From contig OZ242189.1 of NCBI GenBank assembly GCA_965205725.1, forward strand, positions 372,001-436,000: a stretch of 64,000 nt of DNA, given 5' to 3'. A program made the position numbers and the translations under genes. The notes under the pieces are model-generated. The model had not been told where the DNA came from. It searched no databases and worked only from the letters and a program-made list of their open reading frames with translations. This stretch comes from G965205725 sp965205725. GTDB taxonomy: Bacteria > Pseudomonadota > Gammaproteobacteria > Pseudomonadales > Halieaceae. How positions within the stretch are numbered: the stretch's first letter is position 1; every line of letters starts with the position of its first letter. Shown here one piece after another: positions 37,546-46,751 of the stretch.

Positions 37546-38139
37546 CTATTCACACTGCTCCGGCTTAACCAGGTGAACACCGGGTCTGCTTTGCACATTC
37601 GCTAGCTGCTGGCAGGGTAGCTGTGTATTGCCATCAAGGTGTACTTCCCCCAGGCTCTGTAGGTCAAACAGCGCGCTCAAGTCGGTCACCTGGTTATTGG
37701 AGAGGATCAACAGCTCCAAACCGTGGAAGGTATGGATTCCCTCCAGGCTGGCCACTCCTGCATAACTACAGTTGAGTTCTACAAGTTCCACGGCACGGCT
37801 GATTTTTCTGTCTTCAATGGTTTGGGCGATGCAGTTTCTAAGGCCTTCGTCGGCAATGGTATAGCCCCTAAAAATGCCGCCGGGGGTGTAAATGACTGTG
37901 TCGTTCATGGTAAAACGGTAGTCCGCGCAGGCATTGAGAAAGAGCAGCGGCAGCGTGAGCAGCATCGCCATTCGAGAGATTTTAAAGTATTTCATAGAGA
38001 CCTTTGCACGGAAGATGATTTCACTTTCAGGCAAGGCAAAAGCGCACGGAATGAGGGAGTTTATGCTTATAAATGACCGATTGAGTACGGTTTTAACACA
38101 GCATGCAGGTGAAATGGCTTTCGTGCAAAGGTCTCTCAT
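37546..38139 (-). CDS. Leucine-rich-repeat lipoprotein with MITE-derived N terminus
   Basis: The native protein starts at ATG 37993-37995 (MKYFKISRM), has a lipobox LNAC and a short leucine-rich region (LVELNCSYAGVASLEG, LLILSNNQVTDLSAL), about 149 residues. A 139-bp MITE has landed between its ribosome site and start codon, duplicating five bases (TATGA) that contain the ATG. The 144-base gain keeps frame and has no stop. The original GAGGT site now drives ATG 38137-38139 and a 48-residue MITE-coded extension ahead of the signal peptide. Whether it is exported, or restarted at the inner ATG, is unknown. Confidence 0.75.
   Translation of the reverse strand: MRDLCTKAISPACCVKTVLNRSFISINSLIPCAFALPESEIIFRAKVSMKYFKISRMAMLLTLPLLFLNACADYRFTMNDTVIYTPGGIFRGYTIADEGLRNCIAQTIEDRKISRAVELVELNCSYAGVASLEGIHTFHGLELLILSNNQVTDLSALFDLQSLGEVHLDGNTQLPCQQLANVQSRPGVHLVKPEQCE
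37997..38135. mobile_element. 139-bp MITE, copy 1
   Basis: Terminal inverted repeats of about 28 bases begin GAGACCTTTGCACG at both ends. The flanks are a perfect 5-base target duplication, TCATA. There is no transposase. The second copy (57848) has the same length, opposite orientation and a different target duplication, which proves mobility. I cannot name the parent IS family. Confidence 0.92.
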
Positions 38140-38301
38140 AGTGTTACCTCGTGTCGGTGGGTACGGCGAGTTCGAATCATACAACGAAGCAATCTCAAAA
38201 TTTAGCTATGTTGTTGGCGCTGTCACAGCTCTGCCCCTCTCCGGGCGCGGTCCACAAGGCATACTGCGCGGTCGGTTGTCGGTGGCGCCACGCCTCTGCC
38301 C

Positions 38302-39111
38302 TTGCCAGAGCGAGCTGATCCCGTATTGGCAGGCGCGGCTATCACATTGAAATTACAGGTCAGTAGCGTCGGTGCCCCATGTTTTGAACGCGCACTGCAA
38401 CTGAGCCGTGCACTGGACTTGCCACTCAACAGTGAAGCCCAGGCCGACCTGTTATTGGTGGTTGACGAAAGCGGCGTCTATTTGCAACCCCAGGGTCGGC
38501 GCGCAGCGGGCCCGATCAATGTCGATTTTAGCTCGGCGCAGATGCGACACCGCCGCAGAGGTGGGCAGAACGAACTGCTGGGCAAAGCAGTTGGAGTTGG
38601 CAAGAAAACCAGGCTCAGGCTAATTGATGCTACTGCTGGCCTGGGTGGTGATAGTTTTGTATTGGCCGATCTCGGCTGCGATGTTGTGTGTCTGGAGCGC
38701 TCGCCGTTAATTCACGCATTGCTGGTTGACGGTGTTGAGCGCGGCCTAGTGGCGGCAGATGCCTGGGTCAGGCAGGTCTGCTCGCGCTTGCGGGTTTGCC
38801 TCGCAGACGCGGTTCAAGACCTGAGCAACCTGGATGTATCCGCAGATGTTATTTATTTGGATCCAATGTTTTCCAATCGTTCCAGGGCGGCTCGCGCTCG
38901 CAAACCAATGTGGCTGTTGCAGCAACTCGTCGGGGAAGACCTGGATACAGCGCAACTGCTGCAAGCGGCCCTGGCGAAAGCGATTCACCGAGTGGTCGTC
39001 AAGCGCCCGCTCAAGGCAGCACCGATTGACGGCCCAGCACCGGGTCATGCCATCAGGGGCAAGGCGGTGCGCTTCGATGTATACAGCAAGCGCAAGCTGG
39101 AGGACTCCTAA
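38302..39111 (+). CDS. rsmJ: 16S rRNA m2G1516 methyltransferase RsmJ
   Basis: SAM-dependent methyltransferase of the 30S subunit (YhiQ family). The SAM motif LIDATAGLGGDSFVLA is near residues 109-124 and the catalytic-type YLDPMFSNR near residue 184. The start is uncertain: TTG 38302 (269 aa, beginning PERADPVLAGAA) is most likely because that opening resembles other family members. TTG 38347 is an alternative, and no ATG lies upstream of the core. I see no clear ribosome site. Confidence 0.85.
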   Translation: MPERADPVLAGAAITLKLQVSSVGAPCFERALQLSRALDLPLNSEAQADLLLVVDESGVYLQPQGRRAAGPINVDFSSAQMRHRRRGGQNELLGKAVGVGKKTRLRLIDATAGLGGDSFVLADLGCDVVCLERSPLIHALLVDGVERGLVAADAWVRQVCSRLRVCLADAVQDLSNLDVSADVIYLDPMFSNRSRAARARKPMWLLQQLVGEDLDTAQLLQAALAKAIHRVVVKRPLKAAPIDGPAPGHAIRGKAVRFDVYSKRKLEDS

Positions 39112-39138
39112 AGTCCTAAGCCCGGCAGACTGGCCAGG

Positions 39139-40353
39139 TTAGTCCTGTAGTTGCAATTTCCGCATGAGCCAGCCGGTACTCGTGCCTTGTACCAACATAC
39201 TAAAAATGACCACACCAAACACCATAGCCTGAATTGTCCACCAGTAGGGTAGTGATTCCGGCAGCGCCAGAACCAGTGCAATTGCCACAGCGCCGCGCAG
39301 ACCTCCCCAGCTCATCAGTAGAGACCAGCGACGGTCCAGAGGTTTACCGAGCAGCCCGCTGACGCCGTTGCAGGTATAGACGTTGATAAATCGGGCGAGC
39401 ATGGAGGCCAGAATCGCAAGCACCATTGCCAGCCACATCTGGCTAAACATGTCCCAGGTAATAACCAGGCCCATCAGCGTAAACAGAATCGCCTGCAATA
39501 GCAGGCTCAGCCACTCCAGGCTGTCGGCTGCGCCGCGCATCAGCAGGTCGCGCTGTTCGTGCAGCAATTGGCGTGAAATCAGCGCGGCAAAGGTCACTGC
39601 CATAATGCCCGAGACACCGAGTAGTTCTTCTGCGGCAAAAAAACTCGCCAGTGCCGAGAACAGCAAAACCAGACTTGCTCCGGGTATGCTGCCGAGTGCC
39701 AGCACCACAATTGCAGTGATCAAGCCAAACAGCGAACCCACCAGAACGCCGCCTGCGAATACCACGATGAAATCCCAGGCAAACGAGCTTTGAGCCATAT
39801 CCACATCGCCGACTGCCAGCAGCAAAATCGCGCCAAAAATCACCACTGCGGAGGCGTCATTAAACAGGCTCTCCCCTTCCACAATGGTGGTTAGCCCCTC
39901 GGGCGCCTTGAGTTGTCGCAAGCGGGCGGTGACTGCCGCAGGGTCAGTGGCAGACAAAATGGCCCCCGTGAGCAGGGCCGCGAAGAGCGGGAAGCCTTCA
40001 GGGCTGCCAATGGCATAGAAAAGAAGCAGCGCGGTTACACCCGCGCTGATCAGAACACCAGGCACAGACAGTAATAGAACCGGCAGAATCCAGCGTTTCA
40101 GCAGTGCCGGCTTTAGGTGCCAGGCTGCCTCGAAAATCAATACCGGCAGTATCACCAGAAATACCAGCTCTTGTAAGTTATTGGCGCGTATGCCGGTGTC
40201 GAAGCCAATGGTGGGAAGTAGAATGCCGGCCACAATGCCCGCTGCCATGCAACCCAGCGAAATGTCGAGGCGTAGCAGGCGCGCAATAATGAGCCCGACT
40301 ATTGCGAAACTGCTGAGAAACAGCAGTCGCTCCATGATGAGTTCGAGAGTCAT
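39139..40353 (-). CDS. CPA1-type Na+/H+ antiporter
   Basis: A polytopic inner membrane cation/proton exchanger of 404 residues, almost wholly hydrophobic with about 11-12 helices. The ion-site motifs GAILSATDPAAV and EGESLFNDASAVV carry the Asp and Asn-Asp residues typical of NhaP/NHE proteins. There is no long cytoplasmic C-terminal domain. Its ATG directly abuts the upstream gene's stop (TAAATG), so the two are translationally coupled. Confidence 0.88.
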   Translation of the reverse strand: MTLELIMERLLFLSSFAIVGLIIARLLRLDISLGCMAAGIVAGILLPTIGFDTGIRANNLQELVFLVILPVLIFEAAWHLKPALLKRWILPVLLLSVPGVLISAGVTALLLFYAIGSPEGFPLFAALLTGAILSATDPAAVTARLRQLKAPEGLTTIVEGESLFNDASAVVIFGAILLLAVGDVDMAQSSFAWDFIVVFAGGVLVGSLFGLITAIVVLALGSIPGASLVLLFSALASFFAAEELLGVSGIMAVTFAALISRQLLHEQRDLLMRGAADSLEWLSLLLQAILFTLMGLVITWDMFSQMWLAMVLAILASMLARFINVYTCNGVSGLLGKPLDRRWSLLMSWGGLRGAVAIALVLALPESLPYWWTIQAMVFGVVIFSMLVQGTSTGWLMRKLQLQD

Positions 40354-41874
40354 TTATCTATCCTCGGCGGGGTTGAATAGTCTGGGCTGAGGAAAAGCTT
40401 CGAGCGATTCGGGAATGCCCTGCGCATTAATTATTTGTGCGTGATCGCGATTCAGCAAGCGCGGCTCTACAACGCCGCAGGAATGTGCGATCACCTCAAC
40501 TTCGTGCTGGAGATTTAGTGCGTAATTTTTTACCCGCTCGGCCTTATCGGTGAGATCCAGACCCTTTTGTAAGTCTTCGTTGTGGGTGGTGATACCTGTT
40601 GGACAGGTGTTTTTGTTGCACTGCAATGCCTGAATACATCCCAGTGCAAACATAAAGCCACGCGCTGAGTTTACCGCATCGGCACCCATGCACAGAGCCG
40701 CCGCGACACCTCCTGGATTAATCATCTTGCCAGAGCAGACCACCTTGATACGCTCACGCAGGCCGTGTTCAATCAGTTTGTCGACGACAACCGGGAGGCT
40801 GCGCTTGAGGGGCAAGCCCATGTAATCAATGAGACTCTGCGGTGCCGCGCCTGTGCCGCCATCGGCACTGTCTACTGTAATAAAGTCCGGCGCGGTATCC
40901 AGGCCGCGTTGGTGGATGCGTTGGCAGAGTTCATCCAGCCAGGCGCTATTGCCTATAACAGTTTTGAACCCGGTGGGTTTACCGGTGACTTTTCGCACTC
41001 GAACAATCATATCCAGCAAGTCATCTATGCAGGTGATCTCCACATGGCGGTTGGGGCTTATGGAATCGTGACCCACCTCAATGCCGCGGGTAGAAGCGAT
41101 CATTTCAGTTACTTTTTCGCCGGGCAATATGCCACCCTTGCCGGGCTTGGCGCCCTGCGAGAGCTTGATTTCAAACATGCGAACCTGTTCGTGCGCAGCG
41201 ACCTCGGCCAGCTTCTCATCGGACATTTTGCCCTCTTCGTCGCGCACGCCATACTTGGCAGTGCCAATTTGAAAGACGATGTCGCAGCCACCTTCCAGAT
41301 GATAGGGCGACAGAGCACCTTCACCGGTATTCATCCAGACACCGGCTTGCCTGGCGCCGCTGGACAGTGCGCGGACCGCTGGCACAGACAGCGCGCCAAA
41401 GCTCATGCCAGAAACATTGAACAGAGAATCGGTGGCATAGGGTGTACCCGCGTATCCCTGTCCAAAAGTTATTGTGGCAGGTGCTTGTACTTCTTCATCG
41501 AGCGGTGGAAACAAGCCGTTGAGAAAAATGAAATCACCGGGGTTGTCTAAAGGCTGGGTGGAGCCAAAGGCCACTGTGGAATCAATGTTTTTAGCGGCGC
41601 GGTACACCCAGGAGCGCTGGGCGCGGTTAAAGGGTAGCTCTTCTCGGTCCAAGGCAAAAAAGTACTGGCGAAAGAACTCACCCATGTGTTCAAACAGATA
41701 GCGAAAGCGACCGATGACCGGGTAATTTCGCCGTATAGCCTGTTTCTTCTGGGTAATATCTGCCAGATACATATACAAGAGGACTAAAGTGGCTAAACCG
41801 ATTGTCAGGGTCATCAATAAGGCGCTGACTTCAAGGAAGCGAATGGTAAAGGTTTGCAGGGCATCTGGATTCAT
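40354..41874 (-). CDS. FMN-binding glutamate synthase-like protein
   Basis: A 506-residue protein with an N-terminal membrane segment (about 18-38) and a GltB-type synthase domain (about 110-490). FMN/active-site signatures are TVDSADGGTGAAP and CSGKMINPGGVA, and a cysteine set CIQALQCNKNTCPTG can bind a 3Fe-4S cluster. The glutaminase domain is missing, so it cannot take ammonia from glutamine itself. The real reaction of this single-domain family is unclear. Coupling to an Na+/H+ antiporter is notable. Confidence 0.85.
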   Translation of the reverse strand: MNPDALQTFTIRFLEVSALLMTLTIGLATLVLLYMYLADITQKKQAIRRNYPVIGRFRYLFEHMGEFFRQYFFALDREELPFNRAQRSWVYRAAKNIDSTVAFGSTQPLDNPGDFIFLNGLFPPLDEEVQAPATITFGQGYAGTPYATDSLFNVSGMSFGALSVPAVRALSSGARQAGVWMNTGEGALSPYHLEGGCDIVFQIGTAKYGVRDEEGKMSDEKLAEVAAHEQVRMFEIKLSQGAKPGKGGILPGEKVTEMIASTRGIEVGHDSISPNRHVEITCIDDLLDMIVRVRKVTGKPTGFKTVIGNSAWLDELCQRIHQRGLDTAPDFITVDSADGGTGAAPQSLIDYMGLPLKRSLPVVVDKLIEHGLRERIKVVCSGKMINPGGVAAALCMGADAVNSARGFMFALGCIQALQCNKNTCPTGITTHNEDLQKGLDLTDKAERVKNYALNLQHEVEVIAHSCGVVEPRLLNRDHAQIINAQGIPESLEAFPQPRLFNPAEDR

Positions 41875-42193
41875 AAAGGTATTCCCTCTTATTTTATTAA
41901 CTGTGCGACCTCGAAAGGCGGCGCAAGTTCATAATGAGCACAGCACAACACATGGCCGCTGAGTGTTTGGCAAGCGGCTGTAAAAACGGCGGGTAACGCT
42001 GCCTGCCTGCTGTATCGGCTAACAAGCCGTCGCGGGAAGCCAGTCAACCGCTGGTTGTATCGAGTGTGTAGGCTAGAATAATCATAAGCCTTGAGTTGCG
42101 CGCCCAGTGGGTGATGGAGAGTTTTCTCGCCAGCCGTTATACAAGCCGGGGTCTGCTGCGTTTTAGGGATTTCTATCCGGGGATTGGGGAATT
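41875..42193. promoter_or_regulatory. Divergent intergenic region
   Basis: 319 bases between the minus-strand glutamate-synthase gene and the plus-strand SDR. It should carry both promoters. A TAGAATAATCAT stretch at 42074-42085 is a plausible -10 for the SDR, but I find no well-spaced -35. No gene or repeat is evident. Confidence 0.4.
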
Positions 42194-42955
42194 ATGTCGG
42201 AGTTTAAAAAGGCGGCACTGGTAACAGGTGCCAGCGCGGGTATTGGTGCCGAGTTTTGCCGTCAGTTGGCGGCTGAATGCGAGCTCATCATCGCCGTGGG
42301 GCGACGTGCGGATAAGCTGGCAGAGCTGGCTCAACAAATTGGTGACAGGGCGGAAGTTCGGCAAGTTGTCGCCGATTTACAGACCCGTCTGGGTCTGACC
42401 CACGCCATCGAAGTATTGAGGCAGCAAGGGCCAGTGGATTATTTGATTAACAATGCCGGTTACAGCACCCTGGGCCATTTTGCAGAGTTGCAGTTGGAAC
42501 CGCAGCAGGGCATGGTGGATTTGCACATTACTGCCAGTATTGCCCTGTGCCGTGCCGCCATCCCTTTTATGCAGGAGCGCGGCGGCGGTGCGATAGTGAA
42601 TGTATCTTCACTGGCGTCCTTTAGTGCTATCGCTGGCGTCGCGGTTTACTGTGCCAGTAAGGCCTTCCTCAACAGTTTTTCAGAGTGCTTGCAACGGGAA
42701 GTGGCAGAGGCACACATTAAGGTGCAGAGCCTCTGCCCCGGATATACCTGGTCAGACTTTCACGACCGTGAGGCAATGGCCGGGTTTGATCGCAATGGGG
42801 TGCCCACAGCAGCCTGGCAGACGGCAGAGCAAGTGGTGAAAGAGAGCCTGGCGGCGCTGTTGGCGGGTGACAAGGTAGTGGTTATTGCGGGTGAGCAGAA
42901 TCAGCTCAGCGGCGCAAAAGCCCTGTCAGCGCAGTTGGCCCGATTGAACGCTTAA
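42194..42955 (+). CDS. Short-chain dehydrogenase/reductase
   Basis: A classical NAD(P)-dependent oxidoreductase of 253 aa. TGASAGIG cofactor loop at residues 11-18, NNAG at 86-89, catalytic Ser138/139, Tyr152 and Lys156 (YCASK). The GRRADK stretch after the second strand suggests NADP preference. Substrate unknown. GGGGA lies shortly before the ATG. It converges on dapE with a 4-base overlap. Confidence 0.88.
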   Translation: MSEFKKAALVTGASAGIGAEFCRQLAAECELIIAVGRRADKLAELAQQIGDRAEVRQVVADLQTRLGLTHAIEVLRQQGPVDYLINNAGYSTLGHFAELQLEPQQGMVDLHITASIALCRAAIPFMQERGGGAIVNVSSLASFSAIAGVAVYCASKAFLNSFSECLQREVAEAHIKVQSLCPGYTWSDFHDREAMAGFDRNGVPTAAWQTAEQVVKESLAALLAGDKVVVIAGEQNQLSGAKALSAQLARLNA

Positions 42956-44091
42956 CTGAGTAGTTTTTGCAGAATGCGCTGAAAAACCTCGGTCAGCGCA
43001 TCCAGATCAGCGATAGCGATGTTTTCGTTCAACATGTGGATGCTGGCGTTGATTGGCCCCAGTTCAACCACTTGCGCACCGGTTGGCGCAATAAAGCGCC
43101 CGTCGGAGGTGCCGCCAGCGGTCGATAACGCGGCCTCGGTGTTCAGGCATTCCTTGATTGACGCGCACACCGCTGCAACCAATGCGCCCGAGTCAGCGAG
43201 AAACGGCTGGCCTGAGAGATTCCAGTCCAGCGTATAGTCCATATCAAACTGATCGAGAATTGCCGCCGTTCGCTGCTGTAATTCCTCTGCGCTGACCTCA
43301 GTGGAGAAGCGAAAGTTAAACTGTGCTTCCAGCTCCCCCGGAATCACGTTGCCAGCACCGCTACCGCTATTGATGTTCGACACCTGCATGGATGTGGGCG
43401 GGAAGAATTCATTGCCTGCATCCCAGCGTTCTTCACACAGAGCGGCCAGTGCCGGTAGCGTTCGATGGATCGGGTTGTCGGCCAACTGAGGATAGGCGAT
43501 ATGCCCCTGGATTCCTTTAACCTTCAGCACTGCGCCCAGGGAGCCGCGGCGACCGTTTTTGATGGTGTCGCCCAGAGTTTGCGAGCTTGAAGGTTCGCCA
43601 ACCAGACACCAGTCGATGGTCTTGTTTTGCGCCTGCAACCAGTCGATCACCTTTACTGTACCGTCGGTGGCTGGGCCTTCTTCGTCAGAGGTGATCAAAA
43701 AGCCAATGCGGCCACTGTGATCAGGGCTGCTGGCGACGAAGCGCTCACAGGCAACGACCATCGCCGCCAGTGAGCCCTTCATATCGGCTGCGCCACGGCC
43801 ATACAGGTAGCCGCCCCGTTGCTCGGGTTGGAAGGGATGGCTGTCCCATTCATCCAGCGGCCCTGCTGGCACAACGTCCGTATGACCGGCGAAAACCAAA
43901 ATAGCGCCACCTTCACCACGCTCCGCCCAGAAGTTTTGCACCCCCCCAAAGGGTAGCGGTTGGCAGTTGAAACCGATGGCTTGCAAACGCTCCATCATCA
44001 ATGCCTGACAGCCCGCATCATTCGGGGTAACGGATTCGCGGCGCATCAGGTCGATGCACAGCTCAAGCGTGGCAGATGACTGAGCTGACAT
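42952..44091 (-). CDS. dapE: Succinyl-diaminopimelate desuccinylase
   Basis: Zinc-dependent M20 hydrolase that releases LL-diaminopimelate from its N-succinyl form. The metal site motifs FAGHTDVVPAG, GRGAADMKGSLA and TSDEEGPA are present, with the final GGTSDGRFI and His ligand (SIHMLNE). Length 379 aa is typical. It starts two bases after the dapD stop, so the two form an operon for the succinylase branch. Confidence 0.94.
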   Translation of the reverse strand: MSAQSSATLELCIDLMRRESVTPNDAGCQALMMERLQAIGFNCQPLPFGGVQNFWAERGEGGAILVFAGHTDVVPAGPLDEWDSHPFQPEQRGGYLYGRGAADMKGSLAAMVVACERFVASSPDHSGRIGFLITSDEEGPATDGTVKVIDWLQAQNKTIDWCLVGEPSSSQTLGDTIKNGRRGSLGAVLKVKGIQGHIAYPQLADNPIHRTLPALAALCEERWDAGNEFFPPTSMQVSNINSGSGAGNVIPGELEAQFNFRFSTEVSAEELQQRTAAILDQFDMDYTLDWNLSGQPFLADSGALVAAVCASIKECLNTEAALSTAGGTSDGRFIAPTGAQVVELGPINASIHMLNENIAIADLDALTEVFQRILQKLLS

Positions 44092-44092
44092 A

Positions 44093-45127
44093 TTAGTTGT
44101 GGGCGTGTAGCTCCGGGTTAAGTTCGACGGCTGACTTGTTGCTCAGGCATTCAACCGCGCCAGAGGCAGAGTTGCGACGAAACAACAGGTCGGGCTTGCC
44201 CGCAAGATCTCGGGCTGTCACGGAATTGATAACGCTACCGGCATCATCCAGCAAGGCCACTTTGGTGCCCGCCGTGATATATAAACCCGCTTCAATGGTG
44301 CAGCGATCTCCCAGGGGAATGCCCGTGCCAGCATTGGCGCCAACCAAACAGCCTTCACCCATGCCGTTGCTCAGCTTGCCGCCGCCAGACAATGTACCCA
44401 TGGTAGAGGCGCCGCCGCCCAGGTCTGAACCTGCACCAATCATCACCCCGGAAGATATACGGCCTTCAATCATGCCGGGGCCTTCAGTGCCCGCATTAAA
44501 GTTTACGAAGCCCTCGTGCATGACGGTTGTGCCTGCGCCCAAATACGCGCCCAGGCGCACCCGGGCGGTGTGGGCTATACGCACCCCGGCGGGAACAACG
44601 TAGTTGGTCATCTTTGGAAACTTGTCGACACTGCTGACTTCCAGTACCCGGTTTTCCAATCGCGCCTGCAACTGGCGGGTCGCTAACTCGGACACCTCAA
44701 CCGCACCTTCGCTGGTCCAGGCAACATTAGGTAGTACGCCGAAAGCGCCGTCCAGATTTGTGCCGTGTGGCTTAACCAGACGGTGCGAGATCATGTGCAG
44801 TTTGAGGTAGACTTCCGACACCGACGCAGGGGCATCGTCTGTAGCAAGCACACAGGCAACTAATGGACGCTGAGAGGTTGCCATGATGCGTGCAGCGGCG
44901 GCCGCTTCAGTTAAGCCAGCAGCACCCAATGCTTCAGCGATAGTGCTGATTGATTCGTTGGAGATGGCGATTTCGGCATTGCCACCCGCGTATTTCAGGG
45001 CAGACAACAACGGCGCCAGCTCGCTCTCAGGGTGCAGTTGCGGCGCGGGAAAGAATACCTCCAGCCATTCACGGTTGCTGTTTTGTGTGCCAACGCCGAT
45101 ACCCAGCGCGTAAATATCTCTGCTCAT
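44093..45127 (-). CDS. dapD: Tetrahydrodipicolinate N-succinyltransferase, long form
   Basis: Transfers succinyl from succinyl-CoA to tetrahydrodipicolinate. The middle and C-terminal parts are a left-handed beta helix with hexapeptide repeats (about residues 165-300; VRLGAYLGAGTTVMHEGFVNFNAG). At 344 aa it is the Pseudomonas-type long enzyme rather than the 274-aa enteric one. AAGGAAA precedes the ATG. Its upstream region is taken up by a 17-unit tandem array. Confidence 0.92.
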   Translation of the reverse strand: MSRDIYALGIGVGTQNSNREWLEVFFPAPQLHPESELAPLLSALKYAGGNAEIAISNESISTIAEALGAAGLTEAAAAARIMATSQRPLVACVLATDDAPASVSEVYLKLHMISHRLVKPHGTNLDGAFGVLPNVAWTSEGAVEVSELATRQLQARLENRVLEVSSVDKFPKMTNYVVPAGVRIAHTARVRLGAYLGAGTTVMHEGFVNFNAGTEGPGMIEGRISSGVMIGAGSDLGGGASTMGTLSGGGKLSNGMGEGCLVGANAGTGIPLGDRCTIEAGLYITAGTKVALLDDAGSVINSVTARDLAGKPDLLFRRNSASGAVECLSNKSAVELNPELHAHN

Positions 45128-45163
45128 CGTGTTTCCTTTTCAGATTAGCTGGCCTGGGCCACT

Positions 45164-45388
45164 CGCTCAACTAATGTCGCTCAACTAATATCGCTCAACA
45201 ATGTCGCTCAACAATGTCGCTCAACAATGTCGCTCAACAATGTCGCTCAACAATGTCGCTCAACTAATGTCGCTCAACTAATGTCGCTCAACAATGTCGC
45301 TCAACAATATCGCTCAACAATGTCGCTCAACAATGTCGCTCAACAATGTCGCTCAACAATATCGCTCAACAATATCGCTCAACAATGG
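45164..45388. repeat. 17-unit tandem array of 13/14-bp repeats
   Basis: Thirteen 13-base units (CGCTCAACAATGT type, with AT/GG endings) and four 14-base units (CGCTCAACTAATGT type), 225 bases in total. The last unit and a half overlaps the 3' end of the thiolase gene and codes its final residues and stop. The rest fills the gap up to 36 bases before dapD, where a dapD promoter would be expected. It is not a CRISPR: there are no spacers. Confidence 0.95.
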
Positions 45389-46541
45389 TTCCGTTGGCGG
45401 TGCCACCACCCTCGCAAATTGCCAGCAGTCCATAGCGCTGTTTAGTGCGATGTAGCTCGTTGATCAGGGTGGTCATCAATTTCGAACCCGTGCCACCCAG
45501 GGGATGCCCCAGGGCCTGCGCGCCGCCGTTTACATTGAGTTTGTCCAAATCGGCATTTAAAGCCCTGGCCCAGGCCAGGGGTACCGAGCCGAAGGCTTCG
45601 TTCACTTCAAACAGGTCGATGTCCTGCATGCTCAAGCCTGCTTTTTTCAGTACAACCTCAGTTGCCTTGATCGGCCCTTCCAGCATGATGACCGGGTCGG
45701 TCCCAACCACCGACATAGCAACAATTTTTGCCAGCGGTTTCAGCCCCAGGCGGTTGCAGGTTTCGCCATTGGCGATCATAACGGCGGAGGCGCCGTCGCA
45801 AATCTGTGAGGCATTGGCGGCGCTTAACACGCCCCCTTCAGATAGCGGCTGCAAGCCGGCAATAGAATCCAGCGTGGCATCCATGCGAATGCCTTCATCC
45901 TGTGCGTGCATGACCAGGCTGCCGTCATCGAGTTCAACCTCAACCGGAACTATTTCGTTTTCAAAACGACCCTCCGCAACAGCGCGTTTGGCTTTGACAT
46001 GGCTGGCCAGGGCAAATTCATTCAGTTCTTTGCTGCTCAGCTCATACTTTTTGGCCAGCATTTCTGCACCGGCAAACTGGTCAAATCGAACGCCGGGATA
46101 GCGCTCGGTAATTGCTTTGCCGTAGGGTATACCGTGCCCGGCTTTGTGGCCGTCGATAATGCTGGCGCCAATAGGTACCTGGCTCATGCTCTCAACGCCT
46201 CCGGCAATCACGAGGTCCTGGGTGCCCGACATAACCGCCTGGGCGGCAAAATGTATGGCTTGCTGGCCCGAGCCGCACTGGCGGTCTACCGTGGTGCCCG
46301 GTACGGGTTCACCCAAAACCGAGGCCAGGCATATTTGCCGCGCCACATTGGATGATTGCGCCCCCACTTGTGAAACGCAGCCGAAAATCAGGTCATCAAC
46401 TTGTTCTGCTGCAACGTCTGCTCTTGCAATCAGGGCGTTAACGACTTCAGCACCCAAATCAATGGGGTGAGTTTTTGACAGGCGGCCGTTTTTCCGGCCA
46501 CCGGCACTGCGTACTGCTGCCAGGATGTAAGCATCGTTCAT
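45366..46541 (-). CDS. Acetyl-CoA C-acyltransferase (thiolase)
   Basis: Thiolase-superfamily enzyme of fatty-acid oxidation or acetoacetyl-CoA metabolism, 391 aa. The acylated cysteine is Cys89 in DRQCGSGQQA; NEAFGSVPLAWA and GGAQALGHPLGGTG carry the His, and CEGGGTANGT the second active Cys. The usual end is ...IVERL or similar; here the last codons ERYC and TGA come from the tandem array, so the array grew from or into this gene's end. GGAG lies upstream of the ATG. Confidence 0.9.
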   Translation of the reverse strand: MNDAYILAAVRSAGGRKNGRLSKTHPIDLGAEVVNALIARADVAAEQVDDLIFGCVSQVGAQSSNVARQICLASVLGEPVPGTTVDRQCGSGQQAIHFAAQAVMSGTQDLVIAGGVESMSQVPIGASIIDGHKAGHGIPYGKAITERYPGVRFDQFAGAEMLAKKYELSSKELNEFALASHVKAKRAVAEGRFENEIVPVEVELDDGSLVMHAQDEGIRMDATLDSIAGLQPLSEGGVLSAANASQICDGASAVMIANGETCNRLGLKPLAKIVAMSVVGTDPVIMLEGPIKATEVVLKKAGLSMQDIDLFEVNEAFGSVPLAWARALNADLDKLNVNGGAQALGHPLGGTGSKLMTTLINELHRTKQRYGLLAICEGGGTANGTIVERYC

Positions 46542-46690
46542 GTGTTTGTCTCCGTTTAATCGGGATAAGAAGTACTGCGTATACTCACTGAATCAGATTA
46601 CAGTTCGTTTAGGGGGTGGTGGTCAAGTCCATTTCAGCGTTCTGCGGATATGCGCAAGCGGGTGAGCGCGCAACCGGGTGAGGCGGGGCC

Positions 46691-46751
46691 AGCAGCCTGT
46701 CGCACCTGGGACTGCTCTACTGCGGAAACGCCTAAATTCGGCAGCCTGCTA
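46691..46751. repeat. REP-like palindromic repeat, copy at 46691
   Basis: AGCAGCCTGTCG at the left is matched by CGGCAGCCTGCT at the right, 10 of 12 positions pairing. The inner part CACCTGGGACTGCTCTACTG is shared with copies at 56756 and, inverted, about 59001. The right end includes the TAG stop of the next minus-strand gene. Confidence 0.7.

Noticed and set aside
45164..45388. CRISPR array
   Set aside because: Units abut directly with no unique spacers, and no cas genes are present; it is a simple tandem array.
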